Below are positions 33,754-42,367 of a stretch of DNA of 64,000 nt, in pieces. Made by a program: the position numbers and the translations under genes. Source of the DNA: JBBREP01 sp963716525 (GTDB lineage: Bacteria > Actinomycetota > Acidimicrobiia > IMCC26256 > PALSA-610); assembly GCA_963716525.1 (NCBI GenBank), contig OY970315.1, forward strand, positions 2,542,001 through 2,606,000, given 5' to 3'. Numbering within the stretch: the first letter of the stretch is position 1; each line of letters begins with the position of its first letter. The notes under the pieces were generated by a model. The model was not told the origin of the DNA, did not search any database, and saw nothing but the letters and a program-made list of their open reading frames with translations.

Positions 33754-35307
33754 TTGAACGTGATCGTGGTCCTGCTGGACAGCCTCAACCGGCACATGCT
33801 CGGCTGCTACGGCGGCACCGAGTTCGACACGCCGAACCTCGACCGCTTCGCGCGTGAGCGCGCGGTCCGCTTCACGCGCCACGTCACCGGGTCGCTGCCG
33901 TGCATGCCGGCACGCCACGACATCCTCTGCGGCGCGCTCGATTTCCTCTGGCGCCCGTGGGGCTCCATCGAGATCTGGGAGGAGCCGATCACCGCGAGCC
34001 TGCGGCGCGCCGGCGTCACCACGATGCTCGTATCGGATCATCCGCACCTGTTCGAGACGGGCGGTGAGAACTACCACTGCGAGTTCACCGGTTGGGATTA
34101 CGTGCGCGGCCACGAAGGCGATCCGTGGCGCACCTACCACGATCCCTCGTGGATCGGGGCGCCGGCACTGCCGGCACGCGGCGGTGCATGGTTCTGGGAC
34201 CGCTCGGGCGCGCGCGGCTTCCCGGAGCGCGCCTACGACCGCTCGCGCACGTTCTTTCGGGCAGAGGCCGACTACCCCGGTCCGAAGACGATGACGGCCG
34301 CCGCCGGCTGGTTGCGGCGCGCGACGCCGCACCACGAACGCTGGCTCCTGTTCGTGGACGAGTTCGACCCGCACGAGCCGTTCGACACGCCGAGGCCGTG
34401 GGCCGACCGCTACGACCCGGGTTGGGACGGCGAGCGGTTGATCTGGCCGCCGTACGACGTGGGCGCGGTCGCGTCGGGGCGCCTGGATGAGCGAGAAGCA
34501 CGGCACATCCGCGCGAACTACGGCGCCAAGCTCAGCATGATCGACCACTGGTTCGGAGACATCCTCGCTGCGCTCGACGAGCGTGACCTCTGGGACTCGA
34601 CCGCGGTCATCGTGTGCACGGACCACGGGCACTACCTGGGCGAGAAGGACATCTGGGGCAAGCCCGGAGTGATGCAGTACGAGCCGCTCGGCCACATCCC
34701 ACTGCTGATCCACTGGCCCGGCGCCGCCGCCGGCACCACGTGCGACGCGCTGACGACCGCGGTCGACCTGCACGCGACGATCGCCGACGCGTTCGCGGTC
34801 GACGTCGCGACGGCCGCCGCCGTGCACGGCGAGTCGTTGCGCCCATTGCTCACGGGCAGCGCCACCGCGGTGCGCGAGTGGGCGCTCGGCGGCGTGTACG
34901 GCAACTGGGTGCAGGTCACCGACGGGCACCGCAAGTACGCACGCGGCGCCGCGGGCGACAACTTCCCGCTGTCGATGTGGTCGAACCGCTGGTCGACGAT
35001 GCCCGTGCCCGGTTTCGACGGCGCGCTCCTGCTGCCGCGCCCCGACCGCCGCGCCCGACTCGACTTCATGCCCGGCACCGAGGTGCCCGTGATCCGCCAG
35101 CCGTTCGCGCCCGGCGACCGCGTGCCGTTCTGGGTGGGCCGGGGGTGCGTCGACGTGCACCATCTCTACGACCTCGACGTCGACCCGTCCGAGGACGAGG
35201 ACCTTGCCGGCACGCAGCGCGAAGGCGAGATGCTCGAGCTCTTGCGTGCGGCACTCGCCGCGGTGGAGGCTCCCGACGAGCAGTACGCACGCCTCGGGCT
35301 CAGCTGA
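33754..35307 (+). CDS. Arylsulfatase-type sulfatase
   Basis: A 517-residue cytoplasmic sulfatase that hydrolyses sulfate esters. It starts at TTG 33754 with GAGGAG 7 bases upstream; the frame opens earlier without homology. The formylglycine motif C-x-P-x-R is present as CMPAR near residue 50, inside SLPCMPARHDILCG. The metal-binding Asp is in VVLLDSLNRHML at the start, and CTDHGHYLGEKDIWGK near residue 290 is the second metal and active-site motif. No signal peptide. No formylglycine-generating enzyme is encoded in the window. Substrate unknown; a catabolic role in desulfating an organic sulfate ester is likely. Confidence 0.9.
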   Translation: MNVIVVLLDSLNRHMLGCYGGTEFDTPNLDRFARERAVRFTRHVTGSLPCMPARHDILCGALDFLWRPWGSIEIWEEPITASLRRAGVTTMLVSDHPHLFETGGENYHCEFTGWDYVRGHEGDPWRTYHDPSWIGAPALPARGGAWFWDRSGARGFPERAYDRSRTFFRAEADYPGPKTMTAAAGWLRRATPHHERWLLFVDEFDPHEPFDTPRPWADRYDPGWDGERLIWPPYDVGAVASGRLDEREARHIRANYGAKLSMIDHWFGDILAALDERDLWDSTAVIVCTDHGHYLGEKDIWGKPGVMQYEPLGHIPLLIHWPGAAAGTTCDALTTAVDLHATIADAFAVDVATAAAVHGESLRPLLTGSATAVREWALGGVYGNWVQVTDGHRKYARGAAGDNFPLSMWSNRWSTMPVPGFDGALLLPRPDRRARLDFMPGTEVPVIRQPFAPGDRVPFWVGRGCVDVHHLYDLDVDPSEDEDLAGTQREGEMLELLRAALAAVEAPDEQYARLGLS

Positions 35308-35366
35308 ACGGTCCAGCCGAACGTCTCAGCCGAACGTCTCAGCCGAACGTCTCAGCCGAACGTCTC
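35302..35366. repeat. 13-bp tandem repeat after the sulfatase gene
   Basis: Four perfect copies of AGCCGAACGTCTC (35315, 35328, 35341, 35354), preceded by a degenerate copy at 35302 that contains the sulfatase stop codon. Flanked by ordinary sequence. Confidence 0.9.
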
Positions 35367-35451
35367 AGCCGAGCCGGGGGCGCGAAGTGACGAAGCCGGC
35401 GCGCGATACGGCAGAATGCCGACCTTCGCACGTTCGGCACGAGGAGGACGA

Positions 35452-36435
35452 GTGAGCGATGGCGTGACGTCGACGAGCGCGACCATCACGTTCCCGTACA
35501 AGCGGTCGCTCGGGCCGGTGATGAGCGCATTCATGACCGCGCTCACCGAGCAGCGGCTGCTCGGCATCCGCAGCGGCGACCGGGTGATCTGCCCACCCCA
35601 CGAGTGGGACCCGCTGACCGCGGCCGACCTGCTGGTCGACGACCTGGTGGAGGTCGGCCCGGCCGGCACGGTCGAGTCGTGGTGCTGGGTGAGCGCGCCG
35701 ACGAGCCAGCATCCGCTCGACCGGCCGTTCGCGTTCGCGGCGATCCGGCTCGACGGGGCCGACACCGCGCTGCTGCACGCCGTCGACAGCGGCTCGGCCG
35801 GCGCGATGTCCACCGGCATGCGCGTCGCGCCGCGCTGGCGGACCGAGCGCAAGGGCCACATCACCGATGTCGAGGCGTTCGTACCCGGTGAGTCGGCCGA
35901 GGGTGGAGGCGGAGCCGGTGCCGGGGAACCGGTCACGATGATGGAGTACAACGCGGCGATCACGTACACGACGCCGATCACGAAGAACGAGACCCGTGCC
36001 GCGGCCGCGAACGCCGAGGGTCGCTTCCTCGGGTTGCGCTGCCCTGCGTGCGGCCGCATCTACCTCGGCGGCCGCGGCTACTGCCCGGTCGACGCGCTCG
36101 CGCTCGGCGAGGAGCACGAGGTCGACCTGCCGCAGCGGGGCACGGTCACGAACTACACGATCATCACTCCGATCCAGTATCCCGGCCAGACCGAGACCGA
36201 GCCGTTCGCCCGTGTCCACGTGCTGCTCGACGGGGTCGAAGTCGTGGTGCCGTACCAGGCGCTCCTCGACGTGCCGGTCGCCGACGTGCGTATCGGCATG
36301 CGCGTCGCGGCGATGTGGGCCGAGGCCGGGAAGCTCGCGTCGTCGTCCGGCTGGCAGGCCGTGAACCTCGAGGGTTGGATGCCGACCGGTGAAGCCGACG
36401 TCGACGACCCGAACCTCGTGAACAGGATCTGCTGA
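35452..36435 (+). CDS. DUF35 / OB-fold zinc-ribbon partner protein (duplicated)
   Basis: A 327-residue protein with two OB-fold (DUF35) units. The second (about residues 185-315) has the rubredoxin-like zinc ribbon C-PAC-x-CP (LRCPACGRIYLGGRGYCPVDAL) followed by the OB strands GTVTNYTIITPIQYPGQ. The first (residues 10-150) has no ribbon. Such proteins bind acyl-CoA and form complexes with thiolase-like partners in steroid side-chain and aromatic degradation (ChsH2/Ltp2-type). Start GTG 35452 follows GAGGAGG. Its stop overlaps the next gene start (TGATG), so the three genes form one operon. Confidence 0.85.
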   Translation: MSDGVTSTSATITFPYKRSLGPVMSAFMTALTEQRLLGIRSGDRVICPPHEWDPLTAADLLVDDLVEVGPAGTVESWCWVSAPTSQHPLDRPFAFAAIRLDGADTALLHAVDSGSAGAMSTGMRVAPRWRTERKGHITDVEAFVPGESAEGGGGAGAGEPVTMMEYNAAITYTTPITKNETRAAAANAEGRFLGLRCPACGRIYLGGRGYCPVDALALGEEHEVDLPQRGTVTNYTIITPIQYPGQTETEPFARVHVLLDGVEVVVPYQALLDVPVADVRIGMRVAAMWAEAGKLASSSGWQAVNLEGWMPTGEADVDDPNLVNRIC

Positions 36436-37508
36436 TGGCCTCCAGAACCAGAACCGGCGACGACATCGCGATCATCGGTTGGAGCATCTCGCCGATGGAG
36501 CGCCACACCGGCAAGACCGAGGCCCAGATGCTCCTGGAGGTGATCACCGGCGCGGTGGAACACGCCGGGATCACACGCCGGGAGGTCGACTTCACGTGCG
36601 CCGGGAGCTGCGACTACGTGGCCGGCCAGGCCTTCTCGTTCGTGCAGAACATCGACGCGGTGGGTGCGTGGCCGCCGAAGCGTGACTCGCACGTGGAGAT
36701 GGACGGTGCGTGGGCGCTGTACGAGGCCTGGGTACGCCTGCTCCTCGGCGACATCGACGTTGCGCTCGCCACGGGTTCAGGTCGGTCGTCGACCGCCGAC
36801 CCGAACCTCATCTATCCGGCGGAGATGGATCCCTACTACCTCGCACCGCTCGGTTTCGACGCCGTGAGCTTCGCGGCGCTGCAGGCGCGCGAGCTTCTCG
36901 ACAGCGGCGCGGTCACGGAGCGCCAGATGGCCGAGATCGCAGCGCGGTCGCGCCGCGACGCCAAGGCGAGCGGGTACGCGCAGGTGAGCGGCGACTTCGA
37001 AGTCGACGAGCTGCTCGCTACCGACTACGTGCGCGCGCCGCTGCGCCGGCACGACCTCCCGCCGATCACCGACGGCGCGTGCTCGGTGATCATCGCCCGC
37101 GCCGACAGGGCGCGCGAGCTCTGCGAGCACCCCGTGTGGATCAGCGGTTTCGCGCACTGCTCGGAGTTGCACTATCCGGGGATGCGCGACCTGCGACGCG
37201 CCGATGCCGTCACGCGCGCCGCGAAGGCGGCCGGCCTCGACGAGGGCCCGGTGGAGGTCGCCGAGCTCCAGACCGCGTTCACGCACGAGGAGCCGCTGGT
37301 GGCGGGGGCGCTCGGCCTCGACGGCACCACGGCGATCAACCCGTCGGGCGGGCCGCTCGCCGCCAACCCGATCATGGCCACGGGGCTGATCCGGGTGGCC
37401 GAGGCGGCCCGAGCCGTGCGCGCCGGCAAGCAGCGGGCGCTCGCGCATTCCACGTCGGGCCCGTGTCTGCAACAGAACATCGTGTGCATCCTGGAGGGCG
37501 ACCGATGA
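36435..37508 (+). CDS. Thiolase-like lipid-transfer (Ltp-type) protein, first subunit
   Basis: A 357-residue SCP-x/Ltp-type thiolase-fold protein. The N-terminal half has DIAIIGWSISPMERHTGKT, and the C-terminal half has LQTAFTHEEPLVAGALGL and INPSGGPLAANPIMATGLIRVAEA. Where thiolases carry the nucleophilic Cys in an ACASG motif, this one reads VEMDGAWALYEA, so the usual thiolase cysteine is missing. In the Ltp2 family such proteins are retro-aldolases acting on CoA esters together with a DUF35 protein. Overlaps both neighbours (TGATG and ATGA). Likely one half of a heteromeric complex with the next gene. Confidence 0.82.
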   Translation: MASRTRTGDDIAIIGWSISPMERHTGKTEAQMLLEVITGAVEHAGITRREVDFTCAGSCDYVAGQAFSFVQNIDAVGAWPPKRDSHVEMDGAWALYEAWVRLLLGDIDVALATGSGRSSTADPNLIYPAEMDPYYLAPLGFDAVSFAALQARELLDSGAVTERQMAEIAARSRRDAKASGYAQVSGDFEVDELLATDYVRAPLRRHDLPPITDGACSVIIARADRARELCEHPVWISGFAHCSELHYPGMRDLRRADAVTRAAKAAGLDEGPVEVAELQTAFTHEEPLVAGALGLDGTTAINPSGGPLAANPIMATGLIRVAEAARAVRAGKQRALAHSTSGPCLQQNIVCILEGDR

Positions 37509-38671
37509 GCCATCAGCCGTGTGCCATCGTCGGCATCGGCCAGACGCACCACAAGAGCCGGCGCTGGGACGTGTCGCTCGGCGGGCTCGTGCGCGAGGCC
37601 GCACGGCGCGCGCTCGACGACGCCGAGATGGACTGGTCCGACATCGACGCCGTGGTGGTCGGCAAGGCCCCCGACCTCTTCGAGGGCGTGATGAAGCCCG
37701 AGCTCTACCTCACCGACGCGCTCGGCGCGACCGGCAAGCCGATGTTCCGCGTGCACACGGCGGGTTCGGTGGGCGGCACCACGGGCATCGTGGCCTCGCA
37801 CCTCGTGGAGTCGGGCCGGCATACGCGTGTGCTCGCTGTCGGCTACCAGAAGCAGTCGGAGGGCAACGCGCAGTTCGCGCTCGGCTCGGGGCGTGGCGCG
37901 TCGCTCGGCGCGGGTGGCGCGTTCGCGCCGTACATGCGGGCCTACATCCAGCGGAGCGGCTCGCCGCTCGACGTCGGGCCGATGGTGGCGGTGAAGGACC
38001 GCAAGAACGCGCTGAAGAACCCGTACGCGCACCTGCGCATCGAGGACATCTCGCTCGAGAAGGTGAAGAGCTCACCGATGATGTGGGACCCGGTGCGCTA
38101 TCTCGAGTCGTGCCCGTCGTCGGACGGCGCCGCGGCCGTGGTGTTCACCGACGAGGCAGGCGGGCGCGCGGCCGCCGCTGCGGGCCGGGCGCCGGCATGG
38201 ATCCTCGCGAGCGCGGTGCGCTCGGAGCCGTCGCAGTTCCCCGGCCGCGATCCGGTGCGGCCGCAGGGCGCGATCGACTGCGCCGACGACATCTACCGGC
38301 AGGCCGGCGTCACGCGGCCCCGCCAGCAGCTCGACTGCGCCGAGCTGTACGTGCCGTTCAGCTGGTACGAGCCGATGTGGCTCGAAGCTCACGGCATCGC
38401 CGGCATCAACGAGGGGTGGAAGATGGTCGAGAGCGGTGAGACCGCGCTCGATGGTGCCTTCCCCGTCAACATGTCGGGCGGCGTGCTCTCGTCGAACCCG
38501 ATCGGCGCGTCGGGCCTGCTGCGCTTCGCGGAGGCAGCGATGCAGGTGCGCGGCACGGCGGGCGAGCACCAGGTGGACGGGGCGAAGGTCGCGGTGGGGC
38601 AGGCGTACGGCGCCGCCGCGCAGTACTTCGCGATGTGGATCGTCGCCAGCTCGCTCGACCCGTTCAGTTGA
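37505..38671 (+). CDS. Thiolase-like lipid-transfer (Ltp-type) protein, second subunit
   Basis: A 388-residue thiolase-fold protein coupled to its neighbour by an ATGA overlap. It begins CAIVGIGQTHHKSRRWDVSLGG and has the dimer-interface region KPMFRVHTAGSVGGTTGIVAS, where the thiolase nucleophile would lie; here it is TAGSV, so Cys is absent. The C-terminal part has VNMSGGVLSSNPIGASGLLRFAEAAMQV and AVGQAYGAAAQYF. With the DUF35 protein and the other Ltp-like subunit it probably forms an acyl-CoA retro-aldolase or thioesterase-type complex. Substrate unknown, plausibly a steroid- or terpenoid-derived CoA ester. Confidence 0.85.
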   Translation: MSHQPCAIVGIGQTHHKSRRWDVSLGGLVREAARRALDDAEMDWSDIDAVVVGKAPDLFEGVMKPELYLTDALGATGKPMFRVHTAGSVGGTTGIVASHLVESGRHTRVLAVGYQKQSEGNAQFALGSGRGASLGAGGAFAPYMRAYIQRSGSPLDVGPMVAVKDRKNALKNPYAHLRIEDISLEKVKSSPMMWDPVRYLESCPSSDGAAAVVFTDEAGGRAAAAAGRAPAWILASAVRSEPSQFPGRDPVRPQGAIDCADDIYRQAGVTRPRQQLDCAELYVPFSWYEPMWLEAHGIAGINEGWKMVESGETALDGAFPVNMSGGVLSSNPIGASGLLRFAEAAMQVRGTAGEHQVDGAKVAVGQAYGAAAQYFAMWIVASSLDPFS

Positions 38672-38852
38672 CGGCGCGGCGCGTCGCGGCACGGGCCGCC
38701 TTGGCGTGCGCCAGGGCGAGCAGCGACCGCACCGAAGCGACGGGGAGCCCGATTCGCTCCGCGAGCTCGCGCGCACTCAGGCCCTCGGCCTCGAGGTCGA
38801 GCACGAGCTGGTACGCCGGTGCGAGCGGCGGTGCCGCGTCGGGCGGATCCAC
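38664..38852 (-). CDS. Small helix-turn-helix protein
   Basis: A 62-residue frame from GTG 38852: LVLDLEAEGLSARELAERIGLPVASVRSLLALAHAKAA is a plausible helix-turn-helix. It overlaps the last 8 bases of the thiolase gene and lies downstream of the LuxR regulator on the same strand. No clear ribosome site. Could be a real small DNA-binding protein; could also be a chance frame. Confidence 0.45.
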   Translation of the reverse strand: MDPPDAAPPLAPAYQLVLDLEAEGLSARELAERIGLPVASVRSLLALAHAKAARAATRRAVN

Positions 38853-38887
38853 TCCGGCGACGGTACGAGTGTCGCACCCGGAGTACC

Positions 38888-38908
38888 CGCGTAGTCGCTA
38901 CGCGTTTT
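38888..38908 (+). terminator. Hairpin with T tract at the end of the LuxR gene
   Basis: CGCGTAG, loop TCG, CTACGCG, then TTTT on the plus strand. The hairpin includes the regulator's TAG stop on the minus strand. Read on the plus strand it is a short intrinsic terminator for transcripts from the thiolase operon, 217 bases after its stop. Confidence 0.45.
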
Positions 38909-41546
38909 CGGTGATCTCGAGTGCCGCGGCCAGCTCGGCGCGGCGGCGCACACCGAGCTTGGCGCTCGCCCGTAGGAGATGTCCCTCGACGGTACGCACG
39001 TTCACGTGCAAGGTGTCGGCGATCACCTGGTTCGACAGGCCGCCCGCCGCGAGGCGGGCGATCTCGCGCTCGCGGCGCGTGAGCTGCGCGCGGGACGCCG
39101 GCCCGTCGCCGGGCGGGCGGGCTCCCGGGCACCGGGCATATAGGCGCGCGGCATGTTGCTGCGAGCGCCCGGCCCGCGACGGCTTTCCGGCGTGACGGTG
39201 CGCCGCCGCGGCCTCGCTCGCGGCCTCGGCGCCGAGCAGCAGCGTGCCGGCCTCCTCGAAGCGTGCGGCGACGGCGTCGAGTGCGTCACCCGAATCGTCG
39301 GCGCGGGCGCGGGCGTGAGCGAGGAAGATCTCGTGACACGGGAACTCGCCGGTCTCGCAGGACTGCGCGAGGTCGTCGACGAGCGGACGCGCCGGGGCGC
39401 CGAGCCGCAATGCCTCGTGTAGGAGAATGCCGGCGGTGAACCGGTTGCCTGCCGCGGCCGCGCGGTTCGCTGCCGCGACGAGCTGCGCGCCAGGCGCGAT
39501 CTCCTCACCGCGCGCCGCAGCCGCCCACGCCACCCCGCTCGCGACCTCGTGGTCGTTCACCCGCACCACGTAGTCGCCGAGCCGCTCGAGCTCGGCGATC
39601 GCGGCCGTGGCGCGCTCGCCGTCGCCGAGCTGCCCCGCCACCTGCGCGGTGAGGCCGAGGCACCACGGTAGGTAGACCGCGGGGTCGTACGCGCGCAGTG
39701 CCGGTGCCACCTCCCGCAGGAGAGACTCTGCGCCGTGCAGGTCGCCGCGCGTGAGGGCCATGCGGGCGAGCACGAGCGTCGCGGCGTTGACCACCTCGTC
39801 GTCGCCGTCGACGATCGCAGCGTCGCGCACCGGGCCGACGATGGCGAGCACGTCGTCGAAGCGGCCGAGACAGTTCAGCGCGACCAACATCTGCGCGACG
39901 ACCCAGCCGAGACCCCGGGGGAACGCGTCGGCGTGCCGCGCGCCAACCGGCAGGAGCTCCTCGCACAGCGCGTAGGCCGCTTCCGGGTGACCGGCGAACG
40001 ACTGGCGGCCTGCGGCGGCGGTGGATGCTCGCAGCCGCGCTCGGTCGTCGGCCCGCGCGTCGGTCGCGATCGGCAGGGCGAGGGCGCCGGCCGGGTCGAG
40101 TTCGTTCGCGGCGTAGAGCACGGCGGACTGCAGCGCCTGCACCCGTTGGCGTCCGGCCGCGCCCGACATCTCGCGAGCGAGCGCGCCGAGCGCGGCATCG
40201 GTCTCGGCCGTGCGCCCGAGCCCCCAGAATCCGGCTTCGGTGCGGACCATCGCGAGCCGCGCCCGGAGGTCGTCGGCGTCGGGCGCGGCTGCGAGCGCGC
40301 CGGCCTCGGGCGCGGCCGCGAGCGCGTCGGTGTAGCGGGCCTGGAGGAGCAGCGCCTCGGCTCGCACCAGCTCGGCGCGCGCGCCGCCGGCAGCGTCGAG
40401 CGCGGCCGTGGCGAGCCGCGCGCCGAGCGTGCCGTCGAATCGCGCGTTCGCCACCTCGGCCGCGGCCACGAGCAGGTCGGTGTCGGCAGGTACGCCCGCG
40501 TCGAGCTGCCACACCGCCTGCTGGAGCCGCGCAGTGTCGCCGGCCGGGGTCGAGCCACTGCCCTCGGCCAGGAGGCGGCACCACCGCGCGCGATCGGCGG
40601 CCGACATGCTCGCCCGGACCACCTCGGCGAACAACGGGTGGTCGAGCGCGAGCTCGCGTGTGGCGCCCTTACGGTCGTGCACCACGAAACCGACGCGGAG
40701 CATGCGCTCCACGGGCGCGACGAGGCCCAGCGCCGCGACGACCGTGTCGTCGAGACGGTCGGCGACCGCGAGCAGGTCGACGAGCTCCCGCTCCTCGCGG
40801 CTGAGGCTGTCGAGCCGGTCGTGGATCAGCTCACGCAGCCGCGCTCCTACGCGGGCGTCGCCGTGCCAGCGCCACACGCCACCCTCGTCGCGCAGCGCAC
40901 CCGCGGCGAGCGCGTCGGTGACGACCTCGTGCGCGTAGAGCGGGTTGCCGCCGGTGAGCTTCCACAACCGCCAGGTGCTCGTGTCGTCGATGCCGCCGCC
41001 GAGCACCGCCTCGAGGAGCGCGCGCAAGTCGTCGAGAGCGAGCGGTTGGAGGTCGAGCCGTTCGGCCGACCCGTCGCGCCACATTGCCGTGATCGCGTCC
41101 TCGACTGGCTCGCCGGCGCGCAGTGCCGCGATCACCTGCACGCCATCCGTCGTCACGAGATGGTGCAGCAGCGCGGCCGAGAGCGGGTCGAGCAGATGCG
41201 CGTCGTCGGCGATGATGACGGCCGCTCCGTCGCCACGCTGTTCGGCGACCTGCCGGCGCACCGCGCGGAACAGTTCGAGCGGATCGGCGGCCGACGGTGC
41301 GTCGGCCGGCAGCAGTGCGGCGAGCGCGGCGAGGGGCAGCGTGCGGGCCGCGCGCGTGCCCGTGACGCGCGCGAGGACTCGAACCGGCGATGACTCTGCC
41401 GCGAGATCGTCGACGAAGCGCGCGAGCAGCCGCGTCTTGCCCGTGCCGGCGGGCGCGACGACGACCACGCTGCGGTGATCGCGCGCGACCAGCTGGCCGA
41501 GCACGCCCAGCTCGTCGTCGCGGCCGACCAGTGGCCAGGTGCGCAC
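38898..41546 (-). CDS. Large ATP-binding LuxR-family (LAL/MalT-type) regulator
   Basis: An 882-residue STAND-type activator. Residues about 5-250 form an AAA/NACHT-like ATPase with Walker A APAGTGKTRLL near 31 and Walker B AAVIIADDAHLL near 110. A long helical repeat (TPR-like) region runs from about 330 to 800. The C-terminus is a LuxR DNA-binding domain (LTRREREIARLAAGGLSNQVIADTLHVN, then TVEGHLLRASAKLGV). I start at GTG 41546, just after the SDR ends at 41564 on the same strand, so they may be one transcript. It is a candidate regulator of the adjacent SDR, LLM and thiolase genes. Confidence 0.88.
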   Translation of the reverse strand: MRTWPLVGRDDELGVLGQLVARDHRSVVVVAPAGTGKTRLLARFVDDLAAESSPVRVLARVTGTRAARTLPLAALAALLPADAPSAADPLELFRAVRRQVAEQRGDGAAVIIADDAHLLDPLSAALLHHLVTTDGVQVIAALRAGEPVEDAITAMWRDGSAERLDLQPLALDDLRALLEAVLGGGIDDTSTWRLWKLTGGNPLYAHEVVTDALAAGALRDEGGVWRWHGDARVGARLRELIHDRLDSLSREERELVDLLAVADRLDDTVVAALGLVAPVERMLRVGFVVHDRKGATRELALDHPLFAEVVRASMSAADRARWCRLLAEGSGSTPAGDTARLQQAVWQLDAGVPADTDLLVAAAEVANARFDGTLGARLATAALDAAGGARAELVRAEALLLQARYTDALAAAPEAGALAAAPDADDLRARLAMVRTEAGFWGLGRTAETDAALGALAREMSGAAGRQRVQALQSAVLYAANELDPAGALALPIATDARADDRARLRASTAAAGRQSFAGHPEAAYALCEELLPVGARHADAFPRGLGWVVAQMLVALNCLGRFDDVLAIVGPVRDAAIVDGDDEVVNAATLVLARMALTRGDLHGAESLLREVAPALRAYDPAVYLPWCLGLTAQVAGQLGDGERATAAIAELERLGDYVVRVNDHEVASGVAWAAAARGEEIAPGAQLVAAANRAAAAGNRFTAGILLHEALRLGAPARPLVDDLAQSCETGEFPCHEIFLAHARARADDSGDALDAVAARFEEAGTLLLGAEAASEAAAAHRHAGKPSRAGRSQQHAARLYARCPGARPPGDGPASRAQLTRREREIARLAAGGLSNQVIADTLHVNVRTVEGHLLRASAKLGVRRRAELAAALEITENA

Positions 41547-41563
41547 GACGCGAGTTTCGCGCG

Positions 41564-42322
41564 TTACTTCGGTGCGAAGCGCTGGCCCGCGTCCAAGCGG
41601 ATGCACGAGCCGTTGAGCATCGGCGTCTCGACGATCGCCACCGCCAGGCGGCCATACTCCTCGGGGCGCCCCATGCGCTTGGGGAACGCGGCGTCCTTCG
41701 TGAGCATGTCGGCGAACTCGTCGGGGATGCCCTTGGTGATGCCGGTGCTGAACAGGCTCGGCGCGATGGCGACGACGCGAATGCCCATGCTGCCGAGATC
41801 ACGCGCCATTGTGAGGGCCATACCGGCGATGCCGGCCTTCGCCGCGGTGTACGCGACCTGGCCGATCTGGCCTTCGAACGCGGCGATCGACGCGGTGTCG
41901 ATGATCACGCCGCGCTCGCCGTCCTCGGGCTCGTTGCGCGACATGTGCCAGGCCTGCAATCGGTTCAGGTTGAACGTGGCGACGAGGTTGAGATCGACCA
42001 CGCGGCGGAAGTCGTCAAGTGGGTGCGGGCCGTCCTTCGCGAGTGTGCGCTTGGCGATCCCGCCGCCCGCGGTGTTGACCGCGATGTGCAGACCGCCGAG
42101 CGTCTCGACGGCCTCGGCGAGCGCGAGCTCGGCGCCCTCGAAGTCGGTGACGTCGATGGGGTGGAACGTGCCGGCAAGGCTCTCGGCCACCTCGGTGCCG
42201 GCCGAGCCGGGGAGGTCGAGGATCGCGACCGACGCGCCGCGCTCGTGCAGCATCTCCGCCGTCGCCCTGGCCATGCCCGACGCGCCGCCCACGACGACGG
42301 CCTTCTTCCCATCGATCTTCAT
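41564..42322 (-). CDS. SDR oxidoreductase (3-hydroxyacyl-CoA dehydrogenase type II-like)
   Basis: A 252-residue classical SDR. It has VVVGGASGMARATAEML near residue 10, NTAGGGIAKRT near 88, catalytic Ser in DTASIAAFEGQ near 142 and YTAAKAG near 156. The D-loop DLPGSAG is typical of NAD preference. The overall pattern is that of HSD17B10 / 3-hydroxy-2-methylbutyryl-CoA dehydrogenase proteins, which act on 3-hydroxyacyl-CoA or hydroxysteroids. CAGGAG precedes ATG 42322. It is followed on the same strand by the LuxR gene and preceded by the LLM gene 46 bases upstream. Confidence 0.9.
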   Translation of the reverse strand: MKIDGKKAVVVGGASGMARATAEMLHERGASVAILDLPGSAGTEVAESLAGTFHPIDVTDFEGAELALAEAVETLGGLHIAVNTAGGGIAKRTLAKDGPHPLDDFRRVVDLNLVATFNLNRLQAWHMSRNEPEDGERGVIIDTASIAAFEGQIGQVAYTAAKAGIAGMALTMARDLGSMGIRVVAIAPSLFSTGITKGIPDEFADMLTKDAAFPKRMGRPEEYGRLAVAIVETPMLNGSCIRLDAGQRFAPK

Positions 42323-42339
42323 CGCTGCTCCTGTTCGGT

Positions 42340-42352
42340 GACCGGCACGGTC
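42340..42352. promoter_or_regulatory. Inverted repeat upstream of SDR gene
   Basis: GACCG-gca-CGGTC, 18 bases upstream of the SDR start, in the short gap after the LLM gene. Resembles the GACCG-type palindromes at 56776 and 59573 (see findings). An 11-bp direct repeat CTACTCAATGG (42352, 42364) adjoins it. Confidence 0.4.
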
Positions 42353-42367
42353 TACTCAATGGGCTAC

